Shown one piece after another: positions 1 to 8,014 of a stretch of DNA of 62,341 nucleotides (the first letter of the stretch is position 1; every line of letters begins with the position of its first letter). Made by a program: the position numbers and the translations under genes. This DNA is from Candidatus Methylomirabilota bacterium (lineage in GTDB: Bacteria; Methylomirabilota; Methylomirabilia; Rokubacteriales; CSP1-6). Where the stretch lies: contig DATFYA010000080.1 in assembly GCA_035315345.1 (NCBI GenBank), forward strand, positions 1 to 62,341, written 5' to 3'. The notes beneath the pieces were generated by a model, which had not been told where the DNA came from, ran no database searches, and saw only the letters and a program-made list of their open reading frames with translations.

Positions 1-60
1 GATCTCGCGCTTCTGCTGGTCGGTGCGGCCGGCGTACCACTGAACCGTGATGTTGGGCAT
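1..60 (-). CDS. 4-oxalocrotonate tautomerase-family protein, N-terminal fragment
   Basis: The window holds only the first 20 codons of this gene; the rest lies beyond base 1. The peptide begins Met-Pro-Asn-Ile-Thr-Val and continues with a GRTDQQKREI segment, the usual opening of the small tautomerase family. In that family the initiator Met is removed and the exposed N-terminal proline is the catalytic base for keto-enol tautomerisation, often in aromatic meta-cleavage pathways. The start is supported by an AGGAGG ribosome-binding site just upstream on the minus strand (around 66-73). The aromatic-type genes at the far end of the window fit such a role only loosely. The exact substrate cannot be told from 20 residues. 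Confidence 0.8.
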   Translation of the reverse strand, partial: MPNITVQWYAGRTDQQKREI

Positions 61-84
61 GGCAGCCTCCTCTGGTCCCGTCGG

Positions 85-414
85 CTACTTGAGCCGGCGG
101 AGGTCGTCGGGAAAGTTCGAGGTGAACGAGTACGACTTGACGATCCAGTCGTTGTTGAAGCGTACCGTGAGGTCCTTGCTGACCTCGTAGCCCGCGTCGC
201 GCTGTCCGTAGAACCATCGCCACGTGGTGTCGCCGTTGTCCAGGCCCATCTGATAGGGCTCGCCGAACATGCGCACGAGACCGTAGCGGTCGGTCTTGCC
301 GTTCACGATCCATCGCGACTCGGGCGAGGGGAAATCGCGACCGAACGTGACCGAGACGCACCCGGCGAGGAGGACCAGCGCGACCAGACCGAGCAGCCAT
401 CCGCGCCGAGGCAT
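85..414 (-). CDS. BamE/SmpA-like small outer-membrane lipoprotein
   Basis: A 109-residue protein with a basic N-terminus, a hydrophobic stretch and a LLAGC lipobox around residues 15-20, so it should be acylated on the cysteine and anchored in the outer membrane. The mature part has the SmpA/OmlA pattern: a Gly-x-Thr turn, an FGEP motif near the middle and alternating aromatic beta strands (TTWRWFYG). BamE-fold proteins stabilise the outer-membrane protein assembly machinery, although many paralogues have unknown jobs. The frame is open further upstream to about 723, but that part runs antisense through thyX and is Arg/Ser-rich, so the Met just before the signal peptide was chosen. It is divergent from the thyX-like gene across about 90 bases. 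Confidence 0.75.
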   Translation of the reverse strand: MPRRGWLLGLVALVLLAGCVSVTFGRDFPSPESRWIVNGKTDRYGLVRMFGEPYQMGLDNGDTTWRWFYGQRDAGYEVSKDLTVRFNNDWIVKSYSFTSNFPDDLRRLK

Positions 415-502
415 GCCGCGGATTATTGCATCGGACCTCGGAGCGTGCAACCGGACGCGCCGACGGGCGCTCGCGGCGGGCCGCCGCGACGTGCGTGCTA
501 AG

Positions 503-2089
503 ATGACCGCCGTGGAGACCTTCACACCCGAGGAGCGCGCCGCCCTCGGGCCGTACTTCACCAATCTCGACGGGCCGGTCTTCGCGCTGGTCAACCTGCC
601 CGAGGTGGTCAAGGGCGCGCTGTTCGCGCGGTACTCCCGCTCCGCGAAGTCGCTCCGCCGTCTCTTCCTCGACGAGTTCCTGGAGCCGGCGCGGGGACCG
701 GTGACCGCGGAGACCATCGGCACGAGCCGCGCCGATCGGCTCTACGAGCGGGTGCTCAGCGACTACGGCGACGATTCGGTCGCTCAGCTGGGCGGCGTCC
801 ACCTCGCGGTCGAGGGCGCATCCAATCTCCTGACCAAGGTGCTCGAGTGGGGCCGGCTCATGGCCTACCTCGAGCAATCCACGCGCTACGTGCCGTACAC
901 CGATCGCCCGGACGGGCGCTTCAAGTACCACGTGCCCGCCGAGCTCGACGATCATCCCCTGCGAGCCCGGTACGTCGAGGTGCTCGACCGCGCCTTCGAG
1001 ACCTACGCCCGCTGGATCGACCCGATGCGGGAGTACTGGATGAGCCGTTTTCCCCCGCCGCCCGGGGAGAGCGAGGCGGCCTACCGCATGACCATCCGCG
1101 CCAAGGCCCTCGACAGCCTGCGTGGCCTCCTGCCCGCGGCCACGCGCTCGAACGTGGGGATCTTCGGGACCGGCCAGGGCTACGAAGGGCTGCTCCTTCG
1201 CATGCGGGCCCATCCGCTGCGGGAAGTTCGCGACTATGCCGAGCTGATGTTCGCCGAGCTCGACCGGGTGATCCCCGCATTCCTCCGTCGCCTATCGCGG
1301 CCGGAGCGGGGCGGCGTGTGGGCGCGCTATCTCGAAGACACCCGCGAGGCCACCGCGGCGGCGGCGGTCCGCCTGCTTGCCGGCATCGAGCCGGAGCCCC
1401 GTCCGGAGGTGACGCTGACCGATTTCGATCCCGACGGCGAGGTGAAGGTGGTGGCCGCCGCGCTCTACGCCGCCTCGCGGCTCCCGGACGACCAGCTGCT
1501 CGCGGCGGCCCGCCGGCTGTCGGTCGAGGAGCGACGACAGGTGCTGGACGCCTACGTGGGGCGGCGGGAGAACCGGCGCCACAAGCCGGGCCGCGCGTTC
1601 GAGCGCACCGCGTACCGCTTCGACGTGCTGGGAGACTACGGCGCGTTTCGCGATCTGCAGCGGCATCGCCTCCTCACGCTGGAGTGGCAGGCCCTCTCGC
1701 CGCGTCACGGGCACGTCACCCCCGACGAGCTCGCCGAGGCGGGGGCGCTCTGCGACTGGACGCGCGTGATGGAGGACTCGGCGGCCCTGCACGATGCGCT
1801 CACCGCCGAGATGCCGGCGGTGGCCTCCTACGCGGTGGCCATGGCCTATCGCGTGCGGTTCTACATGGAGCTGAACGCGCGGGAGGCCATGCACATGATC
1901 GAGCTACGGACCGCGCCCCAGGGCCATCCCGCGTACCGGCGCATCTGCCAGACCATGCATCGCCTCATCGCGGAGCAGGCGGGCCACCGGGCGCTGGCCG
2001 GCGCGATGCTCCACGCCGATCATTCGGGCGCCGAGGCCGGGCGCCTCGACGCGGAGCGGGCGGCCCAGCGGCGCCGCCAGGGCGGCTAG
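503..2089 (+). CDS. Double-length ThyX (FAD-dependent thymidylate synthase) homologue
   Basis: This 528-residue protein resembles the flavin-dependent thymidylate synthase family, which methylates dUMP to dTMP using methylene-tetrahydrofolate, FAD and NADPH. Classical ThyX is about 220-270 residues; this one appears to hold two ThyX-like halves, one in roughly residues 1-270 and a second in 300-528. The first half carries a substrate-loop-like LEQSTRYVPY segment. The second carries R387-H388-R389 inside QRHRLLT, matching the start of the RHRxxSxNxxSxR signature, but the later Ser/Asn/Arg positions are not conserved. Long ThyX-like proteins are known in several phyla, and their activity is not certain. 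The Met at 503 was chosen because upstream codons lie in the intergenic region antisense to the lipoprotein. Confidence 0.75.
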   Translation: MTAVETFTPEERAALGPYFTNLDGPVFALVNLPEVVKGALFARYSRSAKSLRRLFLDEFLEPARGPVTAETIGTSRADRLYERVLSDYGDDSVAQLGGVHLAVEGASNLLTKVLEWGRLMAYLEQSTRYVPYTDRPDGRFKYHVPAELDDHPLRARYVEVLDRAFETYARWIDPMREYWMSRFPPPPGESEAAYRMTIRAKALDSLRGLLPAATRSNVGIFGTGQGYEGLLLRMRAHPLREVRDYAELMFAELDRVIPAFLRRLSRPERGGVWARYLEDTREATAAAAVRLLAGIEPEPRPEVTLTDFDPDGEVKVVAAALYAASRLPDDQLLAAARRLSVEERRQVLDAYVGRRENRRHKPGRAFERTAYRFDVLGDYGAFRDLQRHRLLTLEWQALSPRHGHVTPDELAEAGALCDWTRVMEDSAALHDALTAEMPAVASYAVAMAYRVRFYMELNAREAMHMIELRTAPQGHPAYRRICQTMHRLIAEQAGHRALAGAMLHADHSGAEAGRLDAERAAQRRRQGG

Positions 2090-2100
2090 ACCGCGCGCCC

Positions 2101-2126
2101 GCGGGCGGCCGAGCCCCGCCGCCCGC
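2101..2126 (+). terminator. Strong GC stem-loop after thyX-like gene
   Basis: A perfect 9-bp stem (GCGGGCGGC pairing with GCCGCCCGC) around an 8-nt loop starts 11 bases after the thyX-like stop codon. There is no U-run behind it, because the -35 box of the next promoter follows directly. It probably limits read-through into the regulator gene, but the missing U-tract makes intrinsic termination uncertain. Confidence 0.5.
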
Positions 2127-2155
2127 TTGACTCCCCCGCTCCTCCGCGGCATACT
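2127..2155 (+). promoter_or_regulatory. Sigma-70-type promoter of the TetR regulator
   Basis: TTGACT at 2127-2132 is followed after exactly 17 bases by CATACT at 2150-2155. Initiation would fall near 2162, so the palindrome at 2173-2184 would sit at the start of the transcript, as expected for self-repression. Confidence 0.55.
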
Positions 2156-2172
2156 GCGGCCCGCCATGATAA

Positions 2173-2184
2173 TTGGTCGACCAA
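2173..2184. promoter_or_regulatory. 12-bp palindrome TTGGTCGACCAA, probable TetR operator
   Basis: A perfect 12-bp inverted repeat lies about 11 bases downstream of the predicted transcription start and overlaps the first possible start codon (TTG 2173) of the TetR gene. Palindromes in this place are typical autoregulatory sites for TetR-family repressors. That the adjacent protein binds it is inference. Confidence 0.5.
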
Positions 2185-2814
2185 CCAAAAAACCGTGAGC
2201 GGGCGTTGACCCCGAAGCTCGGGGTGCGACCGGTGCGGCGGGAGCAGATCGTGCGGGCCACCATCCGCTGTCTCGCCCGCGACGGGTACGCCGGCCTCAC
2301 CATGAAGCGGGTGGCCACGGAGGCCGCGCTGAGCCAGGGTATCCTGCATTACTACTTCCGCGACAAGGCCGCCATGCTCGCGGCGGCGGCCCGGCGGGTG
2401 ACCGCGGACCTCGACCGCCGCGTGGCCGCGGAGGTGCGCGGCGCCCGGGACGCCCGCGCGCGACTGCGCGCGGTGATCCGGGCGTGCCTGGAGACCGCCA
2501 TCGAGAGCCGCGACTTCTGGACCGTGTTCATCGAGTTCTGGGGCGAGGCCTTCCACGACCGGCGGCTCGCCGCGGTGAACCGCCAGGCCTACGCGCGGGC
2601 CCGCCGCCTGATCGGGGTGCCGCTGGCCCAGGGCGTGGCCGACGGCCGGTGGAGACGGGTGGACGTTGAAGAAGCCGCCGCGGTGGTCCTGGGACTGCTC
2701 GACGGCCTCTCGCTTCAGCTCACGTTCGATCGCGGATTGATGACGCCGTCGCGGGCGGCAAGGGTCGCCGAGGACGCGCTGGTGCGCTATCTCTCCGCCG
2801 GAGACTTCTCATGA
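2173..2814 (+). CDS. TetR/AcrR-family transcriptional regulator (BetI-like)
   Basis: The protein has a canonical N-terminal TetR helix-turn-helix: the segment from the RREQIVRAT helix through a KRVATEAALSQGILHYYF recognition region, about residues 20-65. A helical ligand-binding domain fills the remaining 140 residues. The spacing, and the phrase ILHYYFRDK in particular, resemble BetI-like members. The start is unclear. TTG 2173 gives 213 residues but lies inside the palindrome with almost no leader, while TTG 2206 or GTG 2224 would keep the whole DNA-binding domain. The stop codon overlaps the next gene by ATGA, so the pair is translationally coupled. The ligand is unknown; regulation of itself and the DinB-like gene is the simplest reading. 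Confidence 0.85.
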   Translation: MVDQPKNRERALTPKLGVRPVRREQIVRATIRCLARDGYAGLTMKRVATEAALSQGILHYYFRDKAAMLAAAARRVTADLDRRVAAEVRGARDARARLRAVIRACLETAIESRDFWTVFIEFWGEAFHDRRLAAVNRQAYARARRLIGVPLAQGVADGRWRRVDVEEAAAVVLGLLDGLSLQLTFDRGLMTPSRAARVAEDALVRYLSAGDFS

Positions 2815-3380
2815 CGATGCCCGCCGAGCAGGTGAAGGCCATGGCGTACCTCAAGGAGCGCGGAACCGATGCCCCCCTCGCGCAGATTCGGGAGCGGGTG
2901 GCCGACGCGTTCGCCACCATGGATACCCTGCTCGACTCCGTGTCCGCGGCGCAGGCCGGGAAGCGGCCGGGCGACGGCGAGTGGTCTCCGCACGAGGTGG
3001 TGGACCACCTCGTGGAGACGCACCCGCGGGCCCTGGAGGAGATGCGCGCGCTGATGGACGGCCGGCATTCCCCGGTCAGCCCGATCCCGGCCGGTCTGCA
3101 GTCGGCTCACCCGATGGCCCGGAGCTGGAGCGACCTGCGCGCCGCCCTGCGGTGGCTTCATCGGGAAGTCCTCGACGTGCTCACCGTAGCTCCGGATCGC
3201 CTGACCGAGGTCCGCGCGCCGATCGTCATGGTGATCAACGTCCGCGCATCCGATGGGACCGTGAAGCCGTTGCACTGGACCGAGCACTGCGACTGGAAGG
3301 CGTGTGCGATCATCTTCCGTCTCCACGAGATGGACCACCTGACCCAGATCAGGAAGGCGCTGCGGGCCCGCGGCGATTGA
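2811..3380 (+). CDS. DinB/YfiT-superfamily protein
   Basis: A 189-residue helical protein of the DinB superfamily, a four-helix-bundle fold that usually binds a divalent metal through three histidines and includes thiol-dependent S-transferases. The family features visible are GEWSPHEVVDHLVETH near residues 55-70 and the C-terminal HEMDHLTQIRKAL, which provide candidate metal-binding histidines. It overlaps the TetR gene by four bases (ATGA), so it is likely the main target of that regulator and may act in detoxification or thiol chemistry. No substrate can be named. Confidence 0.7.
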   Translation: MTMPAEQVKAMAYLKERGTDAPLAQIRERVADAFATMDTLLDSVSAAQAGKRPGDGEWSPHEVVDHLVETHPRALEEMRALMDGRHSPVSPIPAGLQSAHPMARSWSDLRAALRWLHREVLDVLTVAPDRLTEVRAPIVMVINVRASDGTVKPLHWTEHCDWKACAIIFRLHEMDHLTQIRKALRARGD

Positions 3381-3402
3381 CCGCACGTGTACACTACACG
3401 AC

Positions 3403-3885
3403 ATGCTCCGGCTGGTCCGACTCCTGCTCGTGGCGCTGGCCCTGCCCGCGTCCTGGTGGGGGACGGCTCTCGCCGCCGACGCTCCGGAGGAGCCGGCGCC
3501 GGTCTCGCTCTCGCGCGCCATCCCGGACCTACACCTCTCGGTCGCCGACATGCCCGGTGAGACGACGGTGCGCCTGCCGCTGGCGTCGGACAGCTACCGC
3601 CTCTACGGGTTGCTGAGCCCGTACCTGTCGCTGGGCTCGAGCGGTTCCCCCGGCGTGTCCTGGAACTCCACGCTGCCGCCGAGCCTCCGGAGCGACCGCG
3701 ACGGGGCTGACAGCGACCTTCGACTCGGGGCGGGGTTCGCGCTGCCGCTGTCCAGTCGCGCCCAGCTCTACGGGGAGTACCGCTTCCTGCGTGGTCGCCT
3801 CGACCCCGGCGTCGGCCGGGGCCTGCTCCAGCGCGAGCCGGACTCGGCGGACTTCCGCGCCGGGGTTTCCATCAAGCTGAACTAG
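3403..3885 (+). CDS. Small secreted beta-barrel-like protein
   Basis: A 160-residue protein with a clear Sec signal peptide (basic MLRLVR, hydrophobic core, AAD-type cleavage near residue 25). The mature region has alternating short strands and ends with DFRAGVSIKLN. The hydrophobic alternation and terminal strand resemble the last strands of outer-membrane barrels, and the GLLSPYLSLG and LYGEYRFLRG segments fit this. It is short for a complete porin, so it may be a small barrel or a periplasmic relative. It converges with the M20 gene, overlapping it by four bases. No precise family recognised. Confidence 0.55.
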   Translation: MLRLVRLLLVALALPASWWGTALAADAPEEPAPVSLSRAIPDLHLSVADMPGETTVRLPLASDSYRLYGLLSPYLSLGSSGSPGVSWNSTLPPSLRSDRDGADSDLRLGAGFALPLSSRAQLYGEYRFLRGRLDPGVGRGLLQREPDSADFRAGVSIKLN

Positions 3886-5165
3886 CAGCTCCGCGCGAAC
3901 TCGTCCTTCGCCCTCTGCAGCTCCTCCGGCTGCGCCAGCAGGTCCAGCGCGGTCATGGCCAGCGCCTTGGCAGCGGCCACCATGCCGGAGCGGGCGATCG
4001 GCGATCTGGCCCACTCCGCGAACTCCCGCGAGTGGCCGGGCACCCCGTCCGGGGAGATGCGGATGTAGGGGTGGATGGTGGGGAGGGCCTGGCTCACGTT
4101 GCCGCAATCGGTGGAGCCATAGCCCGCCTCGCCGTCGTCAGGGTCCACCGGGAAGTCGATCCGCGCCAGGTTGCGGCCGAACAGCTCGGCCATCGCGATG
4201 TTAGCCTTCAGCGGGTCGTGGATGATGGCGTCCGCGGTCACCTTCACGGTGCAGCCGGTGGCGGTGGCCGCGCCCTCCGCGCACGCCTCGAAGCGGCGCA
4301 GCAGCTCGCGGCAGTAGTCGCGGGTGGGCGCGCGCAGGTAGAACTCGGCGGCGGTGTGCTCGGGGATGATGTTGGCCTGATCGCCGCCCTTGGTGATGAT
4401 TCCGTGCACGCGTGCGTCCGGGCGCAGCTGCTGCCGCATGCCGTCGAGCGAGACGAAGAGCTGGATCATCGCGTTCAGCGCGTTGATTCCGCGCCACGGC
4501 CAGGACGACGCGTGCGACGCCCGTCCGAGGAAATCGCACCGCACCTTGATGATGCCGAGGGTCGGACGCCACACCTGGGTGCCGCACCGGCCGTGGATCA
4601 TCATCGCGGCGTCGACCTCCTCGAACACGCCGGCCTCCAGGAGCCGCACCTTGCCCGCCCCGCCTTCCTCGGCGGGCGTCCCGATCACCTGGATGCGCCC
4701 GGGGAAGGGCAGGGTCCCGAGCGCCGCCGCGATGGCCGCGCCGGCGCCGGTGCCCGCGGTGGCGATGACGTTGTGACCACACGCGTGCCCGATGTTCGGC
4801 AGCGCGTCGTACTCGGCCATGATCGCGATGGTCGGGCCGGGCCCCTGACCCGCGATGGTGCCGCGGAAGGCGGTGGGAAGCCCGCCGATCCCGCGCTCCA
4901 CCGCGGCGCCCTGACGAGCGAGGAAGTCGGTGAGCCACCCGGCCGCCTTGTGCTCCTCGAAGCACAGCTCGGGGTTGGCGTGGATCTGATGGCTGATTTG
5001 CTCGAGCTGGTCGGCGAGGCGGTCGACCGTCTCGGCGACGCGGGTCTTCGCGTCTTCGAGCGCGCCGCGGTTGGGCCTCTTCGCCCCTGCGGGGGATTTT
5101 CTCAGCGGTGGTCCGGAGGACGCTCGCGCGCGGCGGTTGGGCCTCTTCGCCCCTGCGGGGCTCAT
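3882..5165 (-). CDS. M20 family amidohydrolase, second of a tandem pair, with repeat-derived N-terminus
   Basis: A 427-residue metal-dependent amidohydrolase of the M20 (AbgB/HipO-like) family, which hydrolyses amide bonds of N-acylated amino acids or p-aminobenzoyl-glutamate-type substrates. Metal-site motifs are visible: GHACGHN, the GTPAEEGGAGK acidic pair, and later His/Glu positions. It closely resembles the upstream copy and starts at an ATG overlapping that gene's TGA. The first 36 or so residues have no counterpart in the paralogue: they contain SPAGAKRPNR twice and come from two copies of a 28-nt DNA repeat. Homology to the paralogue begins at about ALEDAKTRVAETVDRLADQLE. No other ATG, GTG or TTG is available after the repeats, so the repeat-born start appears to be used. 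Confidence 0.9.
   Translation of the reverse strand: MSPAGAKRPNRRARASSGPPLRKSPAGAKRPNRGALEDAKTRVAETVDRLADQLEQISHQIHANPELCFEEHKAAGWLTDFLARQGAAVERGIGGLPTAFRGTIAGQGPGPTIAIMAEYDALPNIGHACGHNVIATAGTGAGAAIAAALGTLPFPGRIQVIGTPAEEGGAGKVRLLEAGVFEEVDAAMMIHGRCGTQVWRPTLGIIKVRCDFLGRASHASSWPWRGINALNAMIQLFVSLDGMRQQLRPDARVHGIITKGGDQANIIPEHTAAEFYLRAPTRDYCRELLRRFEACAEGAATATGCTVKVTADAIIHDPLKANIAMAELFGRNLARIDFPVDPDDGEAGYGSTDCGNVSQALPTIHPYIRISPDGVPGHSREFAEWARSPIARSGMVAAAKALAMTALDLLAQPEELQRAKDEFARSC
5067..5094. repeat. 28-nt direct repeat, copy 1
   Basis: Identical over 28 bases to 5133-5160, with a 66-base period so both copies stay in the same reading frame. The unit contains short inverted arms (GGGC...GCCC and CCCC...GGGG), like REP-type dispersed elements. 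I noticed no third copy in the window by eye. Confidence 0.75.
5133..5160. repeat. 28-nt direct repeat, copy 2
   Basis: Second copy of the unit at 5067-5094. It ends two bases before the overlapping stop/start codons of the two M20 genes (5162-5165), so the element sits exactly at the gene junction and encodes part of the downstream protein's N-terminus. Confidence 0.75.
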
Positions 5166-6331
5166 CGGGTTCTCGCGAATTCTTCCTTGGCGGCCTTCAC
5201 GCGCGCGGGATCGGCGAGCAGATCGAGGGTGGTCAGCGCCATCGTCTTTGCCGCGGCCACCATCCCGGCGCGCGCGAGGGGCTTCACCGCCGCGTCGGCG
5301 AATTCCCGCGTGTGGATTGCCATGCCGGTCGGCGCGATGCCGATCATGGGCTGGATGGCCGGGATGACCTGGCTCACGTTGCCGATGTCGGAGGAGCCGA
5401 GGCGGTCGGGAATGGCCGGCCCCTCGGCCAGCCCCACCGTCTTCATGTTGGCCGCGAAGAGATCCAGCATCACGCGGCTCGACTTCATCGGCTCGTAGAC
5501 GCTGTCGTGCTGGATGAGCTTCAGGGTGCAGCCGGTGGCCTTGGCGGCGCCCTCGGCGGCCGCGGTCACCCGCTTGAACAGATCCCACATCGTCTCGATC
5601 CGCGGCGCGCGCACATAGAAGATCGCCGAGGCGTACTCGGGGATGATGTTGGCGGCCGCGCCGCCGTTCGTGATGATGCCGTGGATGCGGCAGTCGGGAC
5701 GGACCTGTTGCCGCAGCATGCTGACCGCGTTGTACATCCCGATGACCGCGTCGAGGGCGTTGACGCCCTCCCACGGGTCGGCGGAGGCGTGGGAAGCCTT
5801 CCCGCTGAACTCGAAGGTCCCCCGCACGATGCCGAGCAGGTCCTGATGCAGGAGGGTGCGGTCGAAGCCGTGGATCATCATGGCGCAGTCGACGTCCCGG
5901 AAAATGCCGCTCTTGATGAGCTTGACCTTGCCGCCGCCGCCCTCCTCGGCGGGCGTGCCGATGACCTGGATCCGGCCCTTCGGCAGCCGGGCCCGAACCG
6001 CGGCCAGCGCCGCGCCGGCGCCCGCCCCCGACGTCGCGATGACGTTGTGTCCGCACGCGTGCCCGATGCCGGGGAGCGCGTCGTACTCGCAGAGGATGGC
6101 GATGGTGGGGCCGTCACCGGTCTCGATGGTGGCCCGGAACGCGGTGTCCACGCCGCCCACGCCCGGCTCGACCTTGAATCCCTGCGCGGCCAGGAAGTCG
6201 CCGAGCCACCCGCACGCCTGCACTTCCTGATAGGCAAGCTCCGGATGGGCGTGGATCCGGTGGGACAGAGCTTCCAGCTCGTCGGCGAGCCGATCCACGG
6301 CCTGCGTGATGGAATCCTTGAGGGTGTTCAT
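5162..6331 (-). CDS. M20 family amidohydrolase, first of a tandem pair
   Basis: A 389-residue M20-family hydrolase, normal length for the AbgB/HipO-type group. The N-terminus MNTLKDSITQAVDRLADELE leads into HRIHAHPELAYQE, then CEYDALPGIGHACGHN, GTPAEEGGGGK and the dimerisation-domain segment FSGKASHASADPWEGVNALDA, all family hallmarks with metal-binding Cys/His and Glu residues. A GGAGGT ribosome-binding site precedes the ATG. The gene overlaps the next copy by four bases (ATGA), and the pair almost certainly arose by tandem duplication. The two copies differ in substrate-pocket stretches, so they may act on different N-acyl substrates or form a hetero-oligomer, as AbgA/AbgB do. That last point is inference. 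Confidence 0.92.
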   Translation of the reverse strand: MNTLKDSITQAVDRLADELEALSHRIHAHPELAYQEVQACGWLGDFLAAQGFKVEPGVGGVDTAFRATIETGDGPTIAILCEYDALPGIGHACGHNVIATSGAGAGAALAAVRARLPKGRIQVIGTPAEEGGGGKVKLIKSGIFRDVDCAMMIHGFDRTLLHQDLLGIVRGTFEFSGKASHASADPWEGVNALDAVIGMYNAVSMLRQQVRPDCRIHGIITNGGAAANIIPEYASAIFYVRAPRIETMWDLFKRVTAAAEGAAKATGCTLKLIQHDSVYEPMKSSRVMLDLFAANMKTVGLAEGPAIPDRLGSSDIGNVSQVIPAIQPMIGIAPTGMAIHTREFADAAVKPLARAGMVAAAKTMALTTLDLLADPARVKAAKEEFARTR

Positions 6332-6410
6332 GACGACCTCCGCGGTGGGATCGAACGCTACCGCCCGGAGAGTACCACGCCGGACGGACTCGAATCGGGA
6401 CGAGGCGGGA

Positions 6411-6599
6411 TCAGGGCGACTGGGCGCAGAAGACGAAAAACAGCGGCCGGTTCTCGCCCGAGCTGCCGCGGCCCGGTTCGTCCACGCAGCGAACGCTCGG
6501 CGACGAGCTGGACGACCCGCCCGCCGGCGCGCAGGCCGCCAGGGCGAGGGTGACCGCGGAGAGCGTGACGATGCGGGCGAGGCGGACGGGACGGCGCAT
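6411..6599 (-). CDS. Very short lipoprotein (62 aa)
   Basis: The peptide starts MRRPVRLARIVTLSAVTLALAAC, a classic lipoprotein signal peptide with an LAAC lipobox. The mature part is only about 40 residues: a Gly/Ser-rich linker, one internal cysteine and a hydrophobic tail ending RPLFFVFCAQSP. The acylated N-terminus plus hydrophobic C-terminus suggest a membrane-surface peptide. There is no convincing ribosome-binding site. It lies between the kinase gene and the M20 pair on the same strand. I know of no function for such peptides. Confidence 0.6.
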   Translation of the reverse strand: MRRPVRLARIVTLSAVTLALAACAPAGGSSSSSPSVRCVDEPGRGSSGENRPLFFVFCAQSP

Positions 6600-6687
6600 G
6601 GGTCAGGAAGATTACCACGCGGTCCGGGTACGGCGGGACGACTCCGAGACGCGGAAGGGCGCCCTGGGGAGCGCCGGAGCGGCTAAT

Positions 6688-7989
6688 TTAGATGGAGGGC
6701 GCCAGCGCCGAATCGGCCGCGGCAACACCGACCGGCAGCTCCATCACGAAGATCGCGCCGCCGCCCGGACGATTGTCGGCCCAGAGACGGCCTTCGTGCT
6801 CGGCGACCACGCTGTGGGCCACCGACAGGCCCAGCCCGCGTCCCTCGCCCGGCCCCTTGGTCGTGAAAAAGGGATTGAACACGCGGGCGAGATCGTCGGG
6901 CGGGACCCCGGGACCGTCGTCGGCGACCTCGATTCGCACGCCGTCGTGGCCGGGCCGGACCCGGATCGTGAGGGTGCCTCCGCCCCGGGCGGCGGACATC
7001 GCCTGCTCGGCGTTCTGGATGAGGTGGAACAGCGCTTCCTGGAGCTGATTGCTGTCTGCCCAGATCTCGGGCACTTCCTGGAAATCCGTCTGCACCGTGA
7101 TGCGCGCGCCTTCGAGCCGTGACTGATGCAGCGCGAGCACCTTGTAGATCTGATCGCTCACCTTGCAGCGGCCCCGCCGCAGCGGCGAGCGCTCCGCGAA
7201 CAGTACGAGCTCGCGCACGATGTTGGCCGCACGCTTGGTGGCGCCGTCGATGGTCTTGAGCCCGTTCAGGACCGACTCGTGATCTTGCGACTGCAACAGC
7301 AGATGGACCTGCCCGAGGATGATCATCAGGGGGTTGTTGATCTCGTGGGCCACGCCCCCGGCCAGCTCGCCCACCGCGGCCAGCCGCTCCGCGCGGACCA
7401 CGTCGGTGTGCGAGCGGCGCAGCTCCTCGAGCTGCAGGCGAGTCTCCGAGTACAGCCGCGCGTTGTCGAGCGCCAGCCCGATCTGGTCGGCGGTGGACTC
7501 GAGGAGCGCGATCTCCTCGCCGGTGAATCGCTCCTCGGTCTGCCGGCCGAGCGAGAGCGTCCCGAGGATCCGGTGGCGGGCGCGGATCGGCACGCACAGG
7601 AAGCCGCGGATGCCGTCGGCGGAGACCGCGGCGCGGGCGGCGGGCAGCAGGTCCGGAGCCCGGCCGGCTTCGTCCACGCGTCGGACCCGTCCCGAGGCGG
7701 CCACGCGGCCGATGAGGCCCTGGCCGATCGGGAGCACCTCGTTGACCTCGCGCAGCCGCGGCGACAGGCCGCGCTCGCCCCGCAGGAGCAACATCTTGCC
7801 GTCAGAGGACACCAGGTGCAGGCTCGCGATCTCGTGGCCGGTGACGTGGGTCAGCGCGCTCAGCGACTTCTGGATGACCTCGGTGAGATCGAGGGAGCGG
7901 CTGACGGCTTCGGTGACCGTGCGGAGGATCTGGAGGTGACGGATGAGAGACGTGGTGCCGCCCACTCCTCGGTTGCCGACTCGCGCCAT
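6688..7989 (-). CDS. GAF-domain sensor histidine kinase (NtrB-like)
   Basis: A 433-residue soluble kinase. Residues 20-180 form a GAF sensor domain, followed by a short coiled segment and a HisKA box with phospho-acceptor H215 in GGVAHEINNP. A complete HATPase domain follows (N box in HLIQNAEQA, DDGPGVP, then the GRGLGLSV G box). There is no membrane segment, so the signal is cytoplasmic. The ATG at 7989 follows a GAGGTGA site; reading further upstream would run into the promoter. No response regulator is adjacent. A strong sigma-54 promoter lies upstream, suggesting control by nitrogen or other NtrC-type signals. The NtrC-class regulator elsewhere in the window is a possible but unproven partner. 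Confidence 0.92.
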   Translation of the reverse strand: MARVGNRGVGGTTSLIRHLQILRTVTEAVSRSLDLTEVIQKSLSALTHVTGHEIASLHLVSSDGKMLLLRGERGLSPRLREVNEVLPIGQGLIGRVAASGRVRRVDEAGRAPDLLPAARAAVSADGIRGFLCVPIRARHRILGTLSLGRQTEERFTGEEIALLESTADQIGLALDNARLYSETRLQLEELRRSHTDVVRAERLAAVGELAGGVAHEINNPLMIILGQVHLLLQSQDHESVLNGLKTIDGATKRAANIVRELVLFAERSPLRRGRCKVSDQIYKVLALHQSRLEGARITVQTDFQEVPEIWADSNQLQEALFHLIQNAEQAMSAARGGGTLTIRVRPGHDGVRIEVADDGPGVPPDDLARVFNPFFTTKGPGEGRGLGLSVAHSVVAEHEGRLWADNRPGGGAIFVMELPVGVAAADSALAPSI

Positions 7990-8014
7990 TGTCACCTCGG
8001 GCTCGCTCCCATTT

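Noticed and set aside
85-723. Long upstream extension of the BamE-like lipoprotein
   Set aside because: It would bury the signal peptide 100 residues inside and run antisense through the ThyX-like gene.
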